This document shows positions 1 through 12,807 of a stretch of DNA of 64,000 nucleotides, piece after piece (the first letter of the stretch is position 1; each line of letters opens with the position of its first letter). Under the pieces are notes generated by a model. That model was given only the letters and a program-made list of their open reading frames with translations. It was not told the DNA's origin and did not search any database. Origin of the DNA: Patiria miniata (Eukaryota; Echinodermata; Asteroidea; Valvatida; Asterinidae); contig NW_024037074.1 of NCBI RefSeq assembly GCF_015706575.1, positions 22,247,334 to 22,311,333 of the forward strand, written 5' to 3'. The position numbers and the translations under genes are program-made.

Positions 1-1224
1 AAAAATGAACAGCACATTCAGGCAACCAAGCTCTGTGTTATTTGAACAGCTATGGAAACTATCCGATCCGATTTTACGCAAAGCATGGAGGGCCTGCTGT
101 CATGGCCGCCACTGCAGTCAAAACGCCGGTGAGCAGCATTGTGCATATAAAATGTAAAATTGCCAGAAATGGCATTTACATTATTATTGCAATAAACAAA
201 ACAAGAGACAATACGCACTTCGCTTCATTTAATAAGCCATCTATACGGGTGCAACTGCAATTTTTTTCCGCAGGCTATTATTTTTTGCCTACCGACCGAC
301 CCTAATTCAGAGACAAAATAAATATGAGAACCATAGAAATTAAAAGGGAGGCCCTTATGAAATATATCATGTTTCAACACCATAAAAGCAGACAATTTAA
401 TAAAAAAAATTATTCTACATTTATAAGGCACCTTCATAGTTCCATTTCGGTTTTAAACGGGGCCTGGAAAGAGTGAAGAAACAAACAATCACAACATACC
501 TTCTGTATTTCAAGACTAACAGAAAAGATACATAACAACACTTTGCGCATGCTTTAAAATTGTGAATGTTATCCTTTTTTCCCAGTGTAGCATTCCCTCC
601 GATATATTTTTTTCACGCCCGACTAAACGATGAGGGCGCTATTCCACATTTACGGAGAGGTATTTTTTCAGCAACAGTTCCAGGGACGCGCAAATCGATT
701 TGCACTGTCAATTAATTGTATTTGGCATAAACCTCGTGAACCGCTCTGCCATTTCTAAAAAAAAAATCGTTCCCTGTCAAGACAACTGTGAGTAGGGTTG
801 GTTTATATTATTTACAAAGTTCCTTGGTTAAAAGGATCCAAAAATAATCCAGAGCATTGTCATTTTGACCCCAAAAAGTGTCTTTCAGTTTCAGAGGCAT
901 CAGAGGCCAAATCGAACCCGGATTGCGAGTCGAACCTGACCATGTACATGTTTAGAGTGTAGCATCTAGTATGCTTGCCAATGTGATCTGTTGATGTGCA
1001 GTAGGCTATGAAAGGGACTCACGTCAATACTCACAACTGTCCAAAAAGCAAAACAAAGAATAAGGGCATATCGATAGTGATTAATGTTTTGTAGCAAGAT
1101 TGAAATAAAATTTTAAAAAGTAATATCAATAGAAATGTGTAGGGATAGTACGGGACTACATTGATATTCAAATTGATATTCAGTCTGTTCGTCTACACGA
1201 ATAAATCACAGGACAGATGAAGGG
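1..1224. other. AT-rich intergenic DNA, left edge
   Basis: No gene is recognised. Short open frames overlap on both strands, have no family resemblance and no splice context. Around 905-945 there are two GTTCGA-like words on the minus strand that recall a tRNA B box, but no matching A box is placed correctly, so I do not call a tRNA or SINE. Confidence 0.6.
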
Positions 1225-1600
1225 TTATTCGCTTCCTAAACGAAGTTTTAGCAGAGCAGCAGCAGATGCTGTACCAGCAGCGCGCAGCTGATCTTCGCTA
1301 CCGCCGGCCGGCTCCGAGCGAGACATTGGCCAGGGTACGGTGGGTGTAAGTGCCCGTTCTCTCCTGCGGTGCCTGCATGGATACAGCCGCTCCGGGGCGG
1401 GCTGGTGATAGACTTCCGTAGCTCGATAGGCCGTCTTTTGTCGGGCTATTCCGGGGAGACCAAGGCCGCTAGAGCAACGGCAGGAAATCGCCTTCCCCGT
1501 TATCTTATCTTGTCTATCCTCAGGCCGTCGCTTCTGTTGATCAGCGTTGTATGCTAGCTGCATCTCGAGCGGGGAAAAGGTTTGTAATTGATTCGCACAG
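1225..1600. other. GC-rich island, possible regulatory element or relic coding sequence
   Basis: This block is clearly richer in G+C and CpG than its AT-rich neighbours, and its edges are abrupt. It is open on the minus strand for 127 codons, and a plus frame from about 1228 to 1350 runs through a Gln-rich stretch (LAEQQQMLYQQ) before reaching a GTACGG that could be a splice donor. I see no acceptor with a polypyrimidine tract, no start context and no recognisable domain. It could be an exon of an unknown gene, a transposon remnant or a CpG-rich cis-regulatory element. Confidence 0.3.
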
Positions 1601-2225
1601 GTGCACAATTGCTCTATGGTCGAATGTACCCCATTTCAGCAAATGTTTTATCTCACATCTCATTAGATGCAAAATCAAATTGATTGAATTTGAAAGTAGC
1701 ATTGAAATTAATTAAGCTTGAACAAAATTCGTATCCAACTTTGATTTTTAATAATTCATACAAAATGTAGGTTCTACGACGTTAACTTGGACACGACAGG
1801 TAGCATTTGTCGTCAATATATATTGCCACAAACATCAAAATTCCAAGGGGGAATAGAAATAGAAAAATAATATCTTCAACCGAGCCGCTTCTGAGCTAAC
1901 AAGGAATGTAAATCGTAAATTTTAAAATTGAAGAAAGGCTGATATCGAGTAATGGGCCGAGCTGGGGAGCATGTCAAACGTAAGAATTGTATTACATAGA
2001 CTAATGCGCATGAACGCTAAACCACTATCCTCTTGCCGCAGGTCAACTAATCGCACTGGTTTTAGTTACAAAATGGTGACTTTTCAGGTGAAGAAGGAAC
2101 ATCATTGTAAGGCGACACGATACGGTGGAAATCTAGTTGTCCTGTCCGGTTGGGAGTGGGGACGTGGGGTGGGGGCAGGTGGTATAACGCTAAGAATTGT
2201 TGTACATCAGGGACAGATTTTGCGG

Positions 2226-2345
2226 AGCTGCTTAGCGCAGGAATCTGGTAAGCGCAGGAAATACGTGCTTAGCAGAAGCAGGTTGCAGGGGCAAAATGTC
2301 ACGTGATGGCTAGCACATGTGACTGGTTCTAAGAGGTAACGTTTG
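2226..2345. repeat. Decayed dispersed repeat with GCTTAGC words
   Basis: The words TGCTTAGC, GGTAAGCGCAGG and TGCTTAGCAGAAGC occur in series. The same core GCTTAGC, often followed by AGA or GCC, recurs at about 24515, 31560, 59110-59265 and 60770 in this window. That spread suggests an old interspersed repeat family, possibly a SINE body, but I could not define its ends. Confidence 0.35.
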
Positions 2346-3215
2346 ATTGGTACACATTCAAGTTGCGTTACCCGTGCTATTTTCGAGTTTCATCCCCCCA
2401 AAAATAGATTTCTTTTCTAAATTGCTATTTTGCTAACAATACAAAAGTTATTCACTTTTGAATGAGACATCGATCGAAAAAAAATAACGGCCCGTGTTTA
2501 GTTATTTAACTATTACTTTAAAATTTCAAAGTATTGGCTGCCAGATAATAATTCCGTTCTCGCGGGATGGGCTGTTTCCCGCCCCACAATCAGTATCAAT
2601 AATGATATACGGACCGGGAGCCAGTCTGCTCACAAAGCGGATCTGTTTGTGCCAAAAACAGAAGCCTTTTTTTCTGAGGGTTGCAGACGTCCTCAAAGGG
2701 GGAAAATAGAGGTTTACGTTTTAGGGGGTTGGAATAAAACATACAAGTTGAAGATTTATTCATATATAGAAAAAAAATCGAATTCGTTGAAGGGCACGTG
2801 GCCAGTTGAGCAGCACCCCAGTATAGCCAGAGACTCAGTGTCGGACCTGAGTTTGAATTTTATTTTCGATTCAACTGTAAGAAGGAGTATTTTCAATAGT
2901 TATCGAGAAAGCATGGATGTGTCTACGGTATCCCCTACCTCCCATCCATCCCATCAACACAGTATAGTTTCAATTGAGATAAGTGGGGCTAACATACACA
3001 TACATATACACACAGAAATATTGCATGTTGCTTTCAATTACGATGGACAAAGCCGTAATGCCGGCGCGCACTGCGACAAGCCTGCAAATAAATATGAGAA
3101 ATTGTGACATGGCCGGCCAGAAAGAGCTGTAGCGGGGGAGAGAGTCAGAGAATTACAATAACTTGCCCGGAGGGCATTTCAATATACGAAGCATGATGTA
3201 CAAAGGAATCGACGT

Positions 3216-3246
3216 AGCCTGGCTAGCAGTGTTGTCTAGCCAGGCT
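3216..3246. repeat. Perfect 11-bp-arm hairpin
   Basis: AGCCTGGCTAG at 3216-3226 is followed, after nine bases, by its exact reverse complement CTAGCCAGGCT at 3236-3246. A T-run does not follow it, so it is not a typical terminator. Its role is unknown. Confidence 0.6.
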
Positions 3247-5438
3247 CAGGTTGGATGCACTTTAAGGTATTACTGTATCTAAAGCTCTCTCACGGAACAA
3301 GCCCTCTTTGTGACAAGAGAGAAACACAGTATTGGGAACACACAAAAAAAACATGTACAATGCTGTTATTTCTTTCTCACAAGTGCTGCTTGAACTTGCA
3401 GCTTTCAACACGACAGGGCCGAGAATAGTACAGCGAGGACAAAGTCATGTCTTTTGTGACTGCCAAGCGTGACAAAGTTGACAAAATTGAGACGAAGGTT
3501 GTGAAAACGAAAGTCATTTGGTATCAGAATCAAGCCGGTATACCGGCATCGGTAACCTTTCTCAAAAATCATGCAAAAGTGAATCAAGCGGAGGTGGCGA
3601 AATTGGTCTGGAAATATTGTGGGCTTCGATAATTTCATGTAACAGGTGATTATAGTGAGTCTTCACGTCGAGTTTATGCTGGGGACCATTTTAATCAGTC
3701 TCGAGACGTAACCGTAATAATATTTTCAAATCATAATCTAGGAGCAATCAGCCTTGCTCATGTGCATGATTGATGTTTTACGCTAAAAATTTCTCAACAA
3801 ACAAAAATGATCCGTGTGAATGGCAAAACGGACTAAATTTCTCTCCGTGTGTAGAAGGCTCGTCAGTGGTGCAGTTTTCAAGCCGACGTTCACAGCTCAC
3901 CGTCATCACGCACAGCTTTAGAGATGCAGATGCCCGCTCCGTACCACTGAGCATGTGTGGTGCGCACGCTCTAGGCCTGTTTGTGACTCCGTTTCCCGCC
4001 CAAATTCACCCCGGAGCTATCCCCTGCCATCTGCCCGCGAATGCCGCCCACAACACGCTGCAGACAGCGCCAGCACAATAGAATAACTAGCCACTATAAC
4101 GGGATTACAGTCTCAAAAGGCAACAGTTTTCGCTGCTTGTTTGGTCCAGAATTGTAAGAGAGTCTCCCAGGTAGGCAACTGTCCATATTCATTTAGAATT
4201 TTCCGCGTGCGGCATGCAAATTTCCTTGATTTTTTTGGGTGCATTTATTATTCCACGCATAGTCCATTACAAGGCTGGCCGCACTCCGTGGTCATTTTGC
4301 GTCAGTATCGCTTTAGCCGAGGCTGATAATCCATTATCCTGGTTCTTTTTGGTTAAGTGGGGGTAAAAAAGAAAATATCACATTGACCGATTATTTGCGG
4401 AGATGGATGCGGTAATCACCTCCCGCGAAGGCATGATGATTTGAAGAAATGGGACAGAGATTATGATTTAATAGAACCGAATCCGCTCATAATCTTTAAA
4501 CATGAAAACAGGAAAAGTAAAAAAAAAGGCAGCGTAAACAGAGAAACAAATCCAATCGATGCGTATAATTACTGCTGCGCCATCGGACTGAAGACTTACA
4601 TTTTTTTAGTTTTCTAGTTTCCATCCCCTATACTGATGCACAACGATGGCCTTTTCTTAGGAGTGTTTAACCGATAAAATTTGTTTTTTGGATCACGGAT
4701 AGTAGGATAATGACAAAAGAAGCATACATACCAGAGGATTTCGATTGCCTAACGAAAAACACGTGCCAAAATATAACGTTTTTGGTCATTAAATATCAAA
4801 CAGGTGGAGAGAAAAATATTTCTTAATTGGATTTCCATACCCTTAAAATATAAAGTTAAAAACACATTCATTACCTGGGATGCATGTAGCGAAGTCTTAC
4901 ATGCACCCAATTCTATCCAATGTCTCGAACAAACGCATACATGTGCATGTATTTCCCGCATTGCATAGAGCAGTAATCGCTCAGACATAAGAGGGCGCTA
5001 TACAGGGAAGAAGAACGATGGATGATTAGATGCTGAACTGCATTGAGACCGAAATGTCTGTTTTTTGTTTCTCATTTGGAAATTGTATCCATGGGAAAGA
5101 GACTGCAATTCCAGCTGTGTTCCATCCCGGCCAGGTGTATAGAGCGTGCAAGTTGACCTCAAAAAATCTGCGAGATTTGACGAGAATACAGTACATCCAG
5201 GCAACATGGATAATAGGCCACAACGTCCTTTGTTTTTGCATTTATTTTGTGTCATGACTAGTCTTTTCCAGTCAAGGGCAATATATGGATTCGGTGAAAA
5301 ACAGATTGAAAATATTGCGTATAATCGATCATGCGGATTACGATATTACTTTGGGAAAAAAAATTAACACCGGAGTCTGTGACTAGACTAGTTATTGTTT
5401 TGTACCGAAATGTTCACATTAAAGACTTGCCCGTTCTT

Positions 5439-6123
5439 TACAGGGCGAGTCAACAAAAAAAATCCAAATGGTGCCCCCTATTTTTCAAAGAAGTTCTGCA
5501 TTTAGCGCTTTCCAGGTCTCGGATATGAAAGCCCAATTAATAAGCTTTCTTTTAGTGAAAGAATCATTCAAATCCAGTTATGGAATTTTGAACACAAACA
5601 CCGGGTTTTTTTTAACCTTGTCCATAGATCACAATAAAGGTAGGTGATATTTCAGCAAAACGAAAACTATTCACATACCCCCAAAAAACAAATCAGAACA
5701 CTCTCATAACCATGATAACTGGCACTTATCATAACATTTATTTAAAAACCTGCTGCTTCCGATGTTAAAATATCATGCTTTACAATGTCAAGAGTTTAAG
5801 GTCTTGCCCTGCATGCCTTCTACTTGTCTACCCCGGAGACTTATGGGATTATTCTGATATCATTTTCAGGATGTGACATGGTTTCGTTCTTTCTGAAATA
5901 TCACGTACCTTAAATGTGATCCGTGGACAAGGTGTTAAAAACGGTGTTTGTGCTCAAAATTCTGGAAAAGTACATGAGCGATTAGAACGGTTCTTTCACC
6001 AAAAGAAAGCTTATTAATTGGGCTTTTATATCCTAGATTTGGAAAACGCTGCATGCAGAAATTCTTTTTAAAAATAGGGGCACCATCTTGGTTTCTTCTT
6101 CTTCTTTTTTACTCACCCTGTAC
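5439..6123. mobile_element. Miniature inverted-repeat transposon, family A copy 1
   Basis: The element begins TACAGGGCGAGT and ends ACTCACCCTGTA. The two halves are long inverted repeats: about 240 bases at 5439-5680 can be followed base by base in the reverse complement of 5880-6123, for example AGCCCAATTAATAAGCTTTC at 5531-5550 and its complement in the right arm. A non-repeated core of about 200 bases lies between. No transposase frame is present. TA at both edges and the CAGGGTG terminus fit Tc1/mariner-type mobilisation (inference). A shorter relative lies at 12414-12807. Confidence 0.75.
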
Positions 6124-7978
6124 ATGTACTGCAACATATCAATTTAAAGATGTCACTGTCTGTGCTATTTGCCAAATTCAATTTTTAATGAGACATCGAA
6201 CGAAAAATCCCCACACGTTTAATTGTGGAAAAATAATTCCCTCTTAAAATTACTCGCGGCCCCACAATAATTCAGACGTATGATGTTGTGCTTAAGAACG
6301 CCCAAAATCACAGAGTATGTTTCAGCTAGTTGCAGACGCCAAAAATTGATGAAACGAGCAATCAGTTTTTGCTTTTTTCGTTCAAAACTAACATATACAA
6401 ATGGACATTCGGAGAAAAAGAAGCGAATTTGTAGATGCGAATGGACACGACCCTCTTTTAAAAAAAAATACAAACAGATAGCAAGGGTCGGAATTCGCAC
6501 ATGGCGGTGTAACACTAAAGCAAGTGTGTTTTTTGTTTGCACAAAGATCATTCTATATCCTATAGTTATATTATTTAGGCCTCAAAGTCCCATAAACGCC
6601 AGTGATAAATGAATATATATGATTAATCTTTTTAGAATCTGTATCTAGATTTATTATTTCACTATTTGCTATTTCAATTTTAGCTCATGATGGCATACAC
6701 CGTATAAGTTTTACCTCCGAACAAATAACGTTTGTCTAAAACTACGGTGTAGAGCCACCCCCACCCACCCACCCACAATAAGAATCTATTATTATCAAGC
6801 CAAACAATATGGCTCCATACCAGTTACGTGACAAGCTATGTCCACCCTGCCAAAGACCCACAAACTCATGCAAACTCTAACCGTAAAGTCTATCGTACTA
6901 TCACACACAGTTCCAGTTCGAGCCCTCCTCCCCCCCCCCTTTTTTTTGCTTGATACGCCGTAATGCCGAATTACGCAGTCATGTGACAACCTGTCGTTTG
7001 CATGTGAAGTACATAACTGCATGTATTCTTATTCTCGTTCAGTAAAGCTCCGTCCTCAAGTTGGGCAAGTTCATTATTTTTAGCCTCGTCAAGTTTGATT
7101 GCAGGTTCGTGTATGTTTGGTGCTATAGCTCAGTGCTTCCAGCATCCAGATGCTTGTTCTCAGCTCCTGTTCCTTTTTTTCAGACTGTGTTTTTGGTTTT
7201 GTTTTTTTCGGTTATTATCTAATCAGCCTGTTATCATGTCCAATGCTGGAGCTTCATTTCTTTTGACCACTTTTTTTTAATGGACAATCAAATGAGTTGC
7301 TCACCTCTGATTATGACCGATGAGCCTTTTTGCTGCCGCCATGCAACTCACTGTCGGAGCTTTTATCTCGGCTAGGGAGAGAAAAAGACTTCAGCGGTTC
7401 GTGTTTGCGCTTGGGACAGCACTGAAGCAAACAAGAAGAAACTGCACGTCCATGGGACCAGTTAAGATAACATGGACAATCAAATATACATTCGTTTGGA
7501 CATGATGTACCCAATCGAAACATCGAAAACACTGAGTAAACTTCCAGTACTTGCTCTATGATGAATGTCTATCTTCAGGGACTATAGGTTTGAGTCAATA
7601 AGCGAAAGCTTTCAGTTTTTTGTCTCCGAATTCATCTCCAGAGGAATTGGAAGAGCTAGTGTACACATTCCAATAGTTGTCCACAATTATCATGAGTTGA
7701 TAATACACAAAATGGAACCGATACTGAGCCTGTGTCTCCTGCGTTACTACAACCATGAAATTGCAGCCAGAGCCGAATCTGAGAGGAAGCCGAGGTTGGC
7801 GGGTTGCGAACGGCTGCCGAGCTTCTGTCCCGCTGGCATTTTCTTCGAACAAGTATCATAATCTGATGACGGGTCTTGCATGACACTTTTGTGCTGGTTA
7901 TTTTGCAGCCACTGGGGTATTCGAAACCCCATATTTCAATTACGTAAATACTTAACATTCGTCAGTCGGGGGTGGGTG

Positions 7979-8008
7979 CCCCCCCCCCCCCCCCCGGATC
8001 CGCCACTG
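7979..8008 (-). mobile_element. Solitary hAT-like transposon end next to C17 tract
   Basis: Read on the minus strand this is CAGTGGCGGATCC followed by a run of 17 G. CAGTGGCGGATCY plus a G tract is a common terminus of hAT-superfamily non-autonomous elements in animals. I could not place a matching left end, so it is probably a truncated copy. Related ends occur at 36367-36380 and 52357-52373. Confidence 0.45.
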
Positions 8009-10055
8009 GCTATCTGTCAGATGGCATAGCTGACCAGTTAGGGAGAGCGATACATTTTAAGTGTTATATCAAGCAAAAGAGGAACATGGTTGAGACCTAC
8101 TGTGATCTTCACCACTGCATTCTAACAAGAGGGCACAGTAAAACAATAATCATGGCAGTTCCATACTGAAAAGGGGAGAAAATTGTGGCTGACAATGAAA
8201 AGAGTAATTAGTTCTTTCCTCGGGCAGAGGTCTATCTATAGACCCCGGCGTATCACAACCATCGATAAAAGACCCATCCTTCATCTGCTATCAACCATGC
8301 AGCGCGAAACTGCTCATACGCCTCCCATTACACTGCGTACTAGATTTGATAAGGAGACGATTAATTACCCATTTGGTGGGAAAAATACTGCTAATTTGGA
8401 CATGGTTTAAAAGAACAATCGATCTTCTTCGTTAGCCAACTAACCCAGAATGGATCGGGGAAAGGGCATGGGTGCCCACAAGTGAATTTGAGTATTACTA
8501 AAATGGAAGCCTACAATAGAATTATCAAAATATTCCAAAGAAATACAGAATTTTATAAAATGTATCATTGACATTAAAGATAAATACGTACCGTTATACT
8601 GATTACAGTTTCACTGCAGATATTTAGGCAAACACTTCCGAGTATCAAACGCTTTCATAAATGATAGTGCTTCCGTCCGTTTTGAGTGCAGACGAAGGCT
8701 CCAATCGATTTATACACTACGACTTGGCAATGGCTTAATGTTACCCTTAACACGAAAATTAAAATAAATACGTTTGAATTTTAACGGGAAGTGTAAAATT
8801 ACTCTTTAAAGTCACCATTTGAAGTTTGTTAAAGAGTGTATAGAAATTATGGTCGATATTCAGTGACTGGGGTGCCTCTGTACTGGCGTTATTCTTATAC
8901 TCGGTATATGACGCCATCGAAACGTTTCTCCCAAACACTTTTGCTGCGAAAGTGCCAGTATTGTCCTTTCTATTGATCTAATGTATTTCATTTGTTCAAT
9001 TAACCTAATTGTATTCCTTAGTGCACTACTTCACAGACGTAAGCTAGACGTTTTAAATAAATAATCGCCGGCGAAAATTGTTCCCGATGCTGTAATTAAC
9101 CATTTTTGTGTGAAGAGGAAGCATATGGAATGACTTCGGAACGGTCAAGTTTTTCTTTTGAGAGAGAATAAACAGTCCGTGACAAAGATTGATTTTGCTA
9201 GAAAATTGCCCCTCGTGTCCAAATGGAACAAATGTTGCTATAATTTAGCCCACTTGTGATCCGACAGAGTTCTGCCTTCTTAACAAGTCAGGGCTTTTTA
9301 TCTATCCGACATATGGGTACAAGAATCGAACGCACGCACATCTCTTAGAATTTGGCCACTCGGACAGACTTTCCATACAAACTGCCAATGTCCCCCTCAA
9401 GAAGAGGGAACAAGAGAGAAAGAAAACAATGAACTGGGTCGCAAAGACAAAAAAGTAGCGACCTACGTTACCGCAGAGAGCTGATAATGTTGCTGCCGTG
9501 ATTTTTGAATTCGCGCAGGCGGCCCACACGCATTTTCACACACTCCTCTCCTACCCCTCTGTACTACTCCGCACGTGGGACTGTTTACCGTGCTCCGTGA
9601 TATCCATGTACGGGCCTACGGTGTGTCCGCGCCGGGATCAGGCTGTTTGGAGTCCCGCCACGCGCTCTGACACGCATTAAGCAGACGCTTTCTTGCATCG
9701 TTCCATCATCCGACATTCCCATTTCGGGAGTAAAGTTATTATTGCACCCATGGGGTGTGGGTGACGATCGGACTTGTTTGAATTTTCCGCAAGTTAGTCT
9801 AATTTTATTTTCATTTGTGGTTCTGCCTTTAAAGTCAATCTATTGAATATCGCACCAAATAATTAATCTAGCTTCACGCGGCTTTAAGTCCAAAATCATG
9901 TAAAAATAATTTAAAAATCGAATATAAACACATTGGCCAGAGATCTGAAAACAAATTCAGTCCGTAAATCGTTAAGTTACCCCGTGTTTTTTTTTGTTAT
10001 CTGTCTTGATCTTCGTATTAACAGCTGTGGTGATCTTTGGGTATGCTCTCCTCAT

Positions 10056-10087
10056 AAAATAAATAAATAAATAAATAAATAAAAATA
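10056..10087. repeat. (AAAT)n microsatellite
   Basis: About seven AAAT units in tandem, with one interruption at the right end. Simple slippage repeat. Confidence 0.85.
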
Positions 10088-12413
10088 AGCCAGGCTGTTT
10101 GACCGAGAAAGAAATGTAAAACTGACACATTATCGAATTCATATTGTGGCCACATAACTGTATTGCACTTGTCGTCTTCGCAACAGCCGGCCCGTAGCCC
10201 ATTACATGGAGAGATAACTGAATCAGATCGCCGCCAAGAGACCCACTTGAAGTGAACATGTGCACACTCATTTACATTTAGCGAGAAGTGTCGGGGCTTG
10301 TCGACGATAATACTACAAGCTTGGCACAATTATGTGTGGTTTTTGTGGGCTGTCTAACTGCGGACTTCTACCCATGAGACCTCACGGCATGTTCCTTTCC
10401 CCGTCCCCTTCAAGATGACCGTTCGTTTAGTTCCACAGCAACCCAGCCGGAGTTGCTGTCTGTCCGTCTCTTAAATAAAGAAAACTAAATTAATCTCTCC
10501 ATGGAAACTATGGCAACTCAAACACATCTGTTTGTTTATGTAATTCAGACGTTATTTAGCCATCAGTATGTCGAGGCTTGGGCAAACAGCAGCGTGGACG
10601 GAGGGGACGGTTTGGCCGTGCCAGCCGGGCGGCCCAACGCGCACCTCACCGGTGTACTGCGCCAAACCCGGGGCCAGCATATTAGACACCGCTGTTTTAA
10701 TTAGTCCGTTTCCCCCAAAGTATTTACATGAAGTATTCAGTTTCATTCAGGTTGACTTACGCTGTTCGACTATATACAGCAACTGCATCTTTACCGAAAG
10801 ATATATGTGTGCAGAAAGAAAATTGCATCAAAGGGCAGAGTGGAAATTGCACACAAAACACAATAGAGGATCGTCTCCTCTCTCCCCCCCCCTCTCCGTA
10901 CAGTCTACTTGGCAACGTGACCAAATACACTCAGCAAATATTTGGCTAACTCTGAATGGTTACCATGGAAGCCGTTGATATTGAATCACCACCTTATCCT
11001 CGGCTCTGTTGTCATGCAGAGAGCATCCCACTCCCCCTTTTGGTTTCTCTTTTTCTCTCGCGCTGCCCACGAGACCCTGCTGGGGAACGAATTAAACATT
11101 AATCTGGTGAGTTACTGCTCAACCACGGGGGCCGAGCGAGAGATAGGCCTGGAGGGTGCTTGAGGATGCATCGCGAGACGGTGTAAGGAGGCCCGGCACC
11201 CGCTGAAGATGCGGTAGGGAAGACCGGACCTGCGCCTCCTAGACCACACTCTGAAAAACACGGGCCCAAGAAAAAGCCCAAGCGAGGAACAAGTGTTGAC
11301 ACAGTGAAGCGAACAGATGGAAAACAGCACGGGGAAGATGCCAATATAACATCACTGATGTGTTTTAGGTGATACATCAATCTCAGAGAAACCCAGGCTA
11401 ACTCCGGACTGACAATGGTCACGAATGACGCTGTATGGTGTTATACAGTTAGTTTGTCCTCTTTTTTTACAGAAGTTTCATGGGGCACAATTCGACCCTT
11501 GGTACTTAGAAAAGCAACCAATTTTGCTGCTTGTGTAAAACTTACGAAACATTTGGCATGATTAAAATGGGTGTGAGTTAGTCCCCCGAAAACCTCACAC
11601 AACCAAAACGCGCCTATTTTCAGATTCCTGAGTATTAGATCAAAATGGATCTCGCGTTATCTGCCAAAAAAATACACACTCAAATATCAATTTGCTAGCC
11701 CAGAAAGCACTCCATTGCACTTCTGCCATTTTCATAGCGCCATGGAAATTGCCTTGGAATGAAAATGAACACACGGGCAAATTAATATCGATTCGATTGT
11801 GAACGGCAAACAGTGGAACGTTCAAGCCAGTTTGCGACATGAAACAAGTGCTGTATATAAGCTGCGTGTCAGAGAATTCCTCAGTGTTTCTGGGCGAAAG
11901 TGCGGGGCCACCTGTCAAGATAATGGACGTTCGATTTTTTATTTTCTCCTATGGTTTGTCGATTTGCCACAACCCATTAAGTCAAAAGTAATACAATTTT
12001 GAATACCGCTTTCAGTCAATAATAAAGTACGATAAATGTCAAAAGCATTATTAATATGAATGGGCTGGCATTATTGAGGAATGAATCACCAGAAATACCC
12101 GCGTGAGAGTGTTCTTTCGTGCAAGGTTAAATGCACCTGATCAGCTGTAAAGTGAAAAAGATTCAACATTCATTAACCGCACATAATTTCCGAAACAGTC
12201 TGCTATAATTTTGCTTCTTCTTCTTCTCAGAACCACACAACTCAGTAAGAGATATCATTCACAATGTGTTACCGCAAACCCCCTATTCATTATAGAAGTC
12301 TCCTTCGTCTCGGTTTGTTCTGCTCGGCCAGGCCACACAAGAGATTACTGGATTGCACTAATTAATTACAGTTCAACACATAGAGTAAAAAGATAGGTGT
12401 AAACAGCTGAATA

Positions 12414-12807
12414 TACAGGGTGAGTAAAAAAAACCCGAAACCCAAATGTTGGGACCTTTGTTTTAGGGAAGTTCTGCATATAGCATTTTTAAAATCTAGG
12501 ATATGAATGCCCAATTCATAAGTTTTTTTGGTACAAGAATCATTCAAATCACACATGTACTTTTCAAGTTACAGAATTTTAAACACAACCACCGTTTTAA
12601 GGTTCTGTCCACGAATCACAAAAATGATGTGCGTTCTTTCACCAAACCGAAAACAATTCACACACATAATGCGATTTCTTTTCGTTTTGCTGAAAGAACA
12701 CTGCACTTTGTTGTGATCCATGGACAGAACTTTAAAACGGTGATTGTGTTTAAAACAATAGTCCCGACTTGTGGGTTTCGGGGTGGTTTTTTTTGCCTCA
12801 CCCTGTA
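12414..12807. mobile_element. Miniature inverted-repeat transposon, family A copy 2
   Basis: It starts TACAGGGTGAGT and ends CTCACCCTGTA. The left arm carries the same ordered words as copy 1 at 5439 (AAGTTCTGCAT, TAGGATATGAATGCCCAATTCAT, AATCATTCAAATC, TGTCCACGAATCAC). The right arm is a shorter inverted copy that has lost an internal block, so the arms are unequal. There is no transposase frame. It sits about 2 kb upstream of the Hox1 start codon. Confidence 0.75.

Larger units (their letters stand above)
1620..5438. other. Intergenic DNA without recognised gene
   Basis: Mostly AT-rich sequence with scattered short open frames that I read as chance. It contains a decayed dispersed repeat (2226-2345) and a small perfect hairpin (3216-3246), listed separately. 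No coding exon with plausible splice sites was found. Confidence 0.6.
6124..12413. other. Intergenic DNA without recognised gene
   Basis: No recognisable protein is encoded. The stretch holds low-complexity tracts (CCCA repeats near 6760-6775, T-rich runs near 7190-7280), a C17 tract with a hAT-like end (7979-8008), an AAAT microsatellite (10056-10087) and GC-richer patches near 9500-9680 and 10570-10690 that could be regulatory. Open frames over the GC-richer patches exist on both strands but match nothing I know. Confidence 0.55.

Noticed and set aside
3767..3775. TGATTGATG, a perfect HOX/PBX-type site, 10.8 kb upstream of Hox1
   Set aside because: Such an 8-9-base word is expected by chance in AT-rich DNA of this length, and there is no second site beside it.
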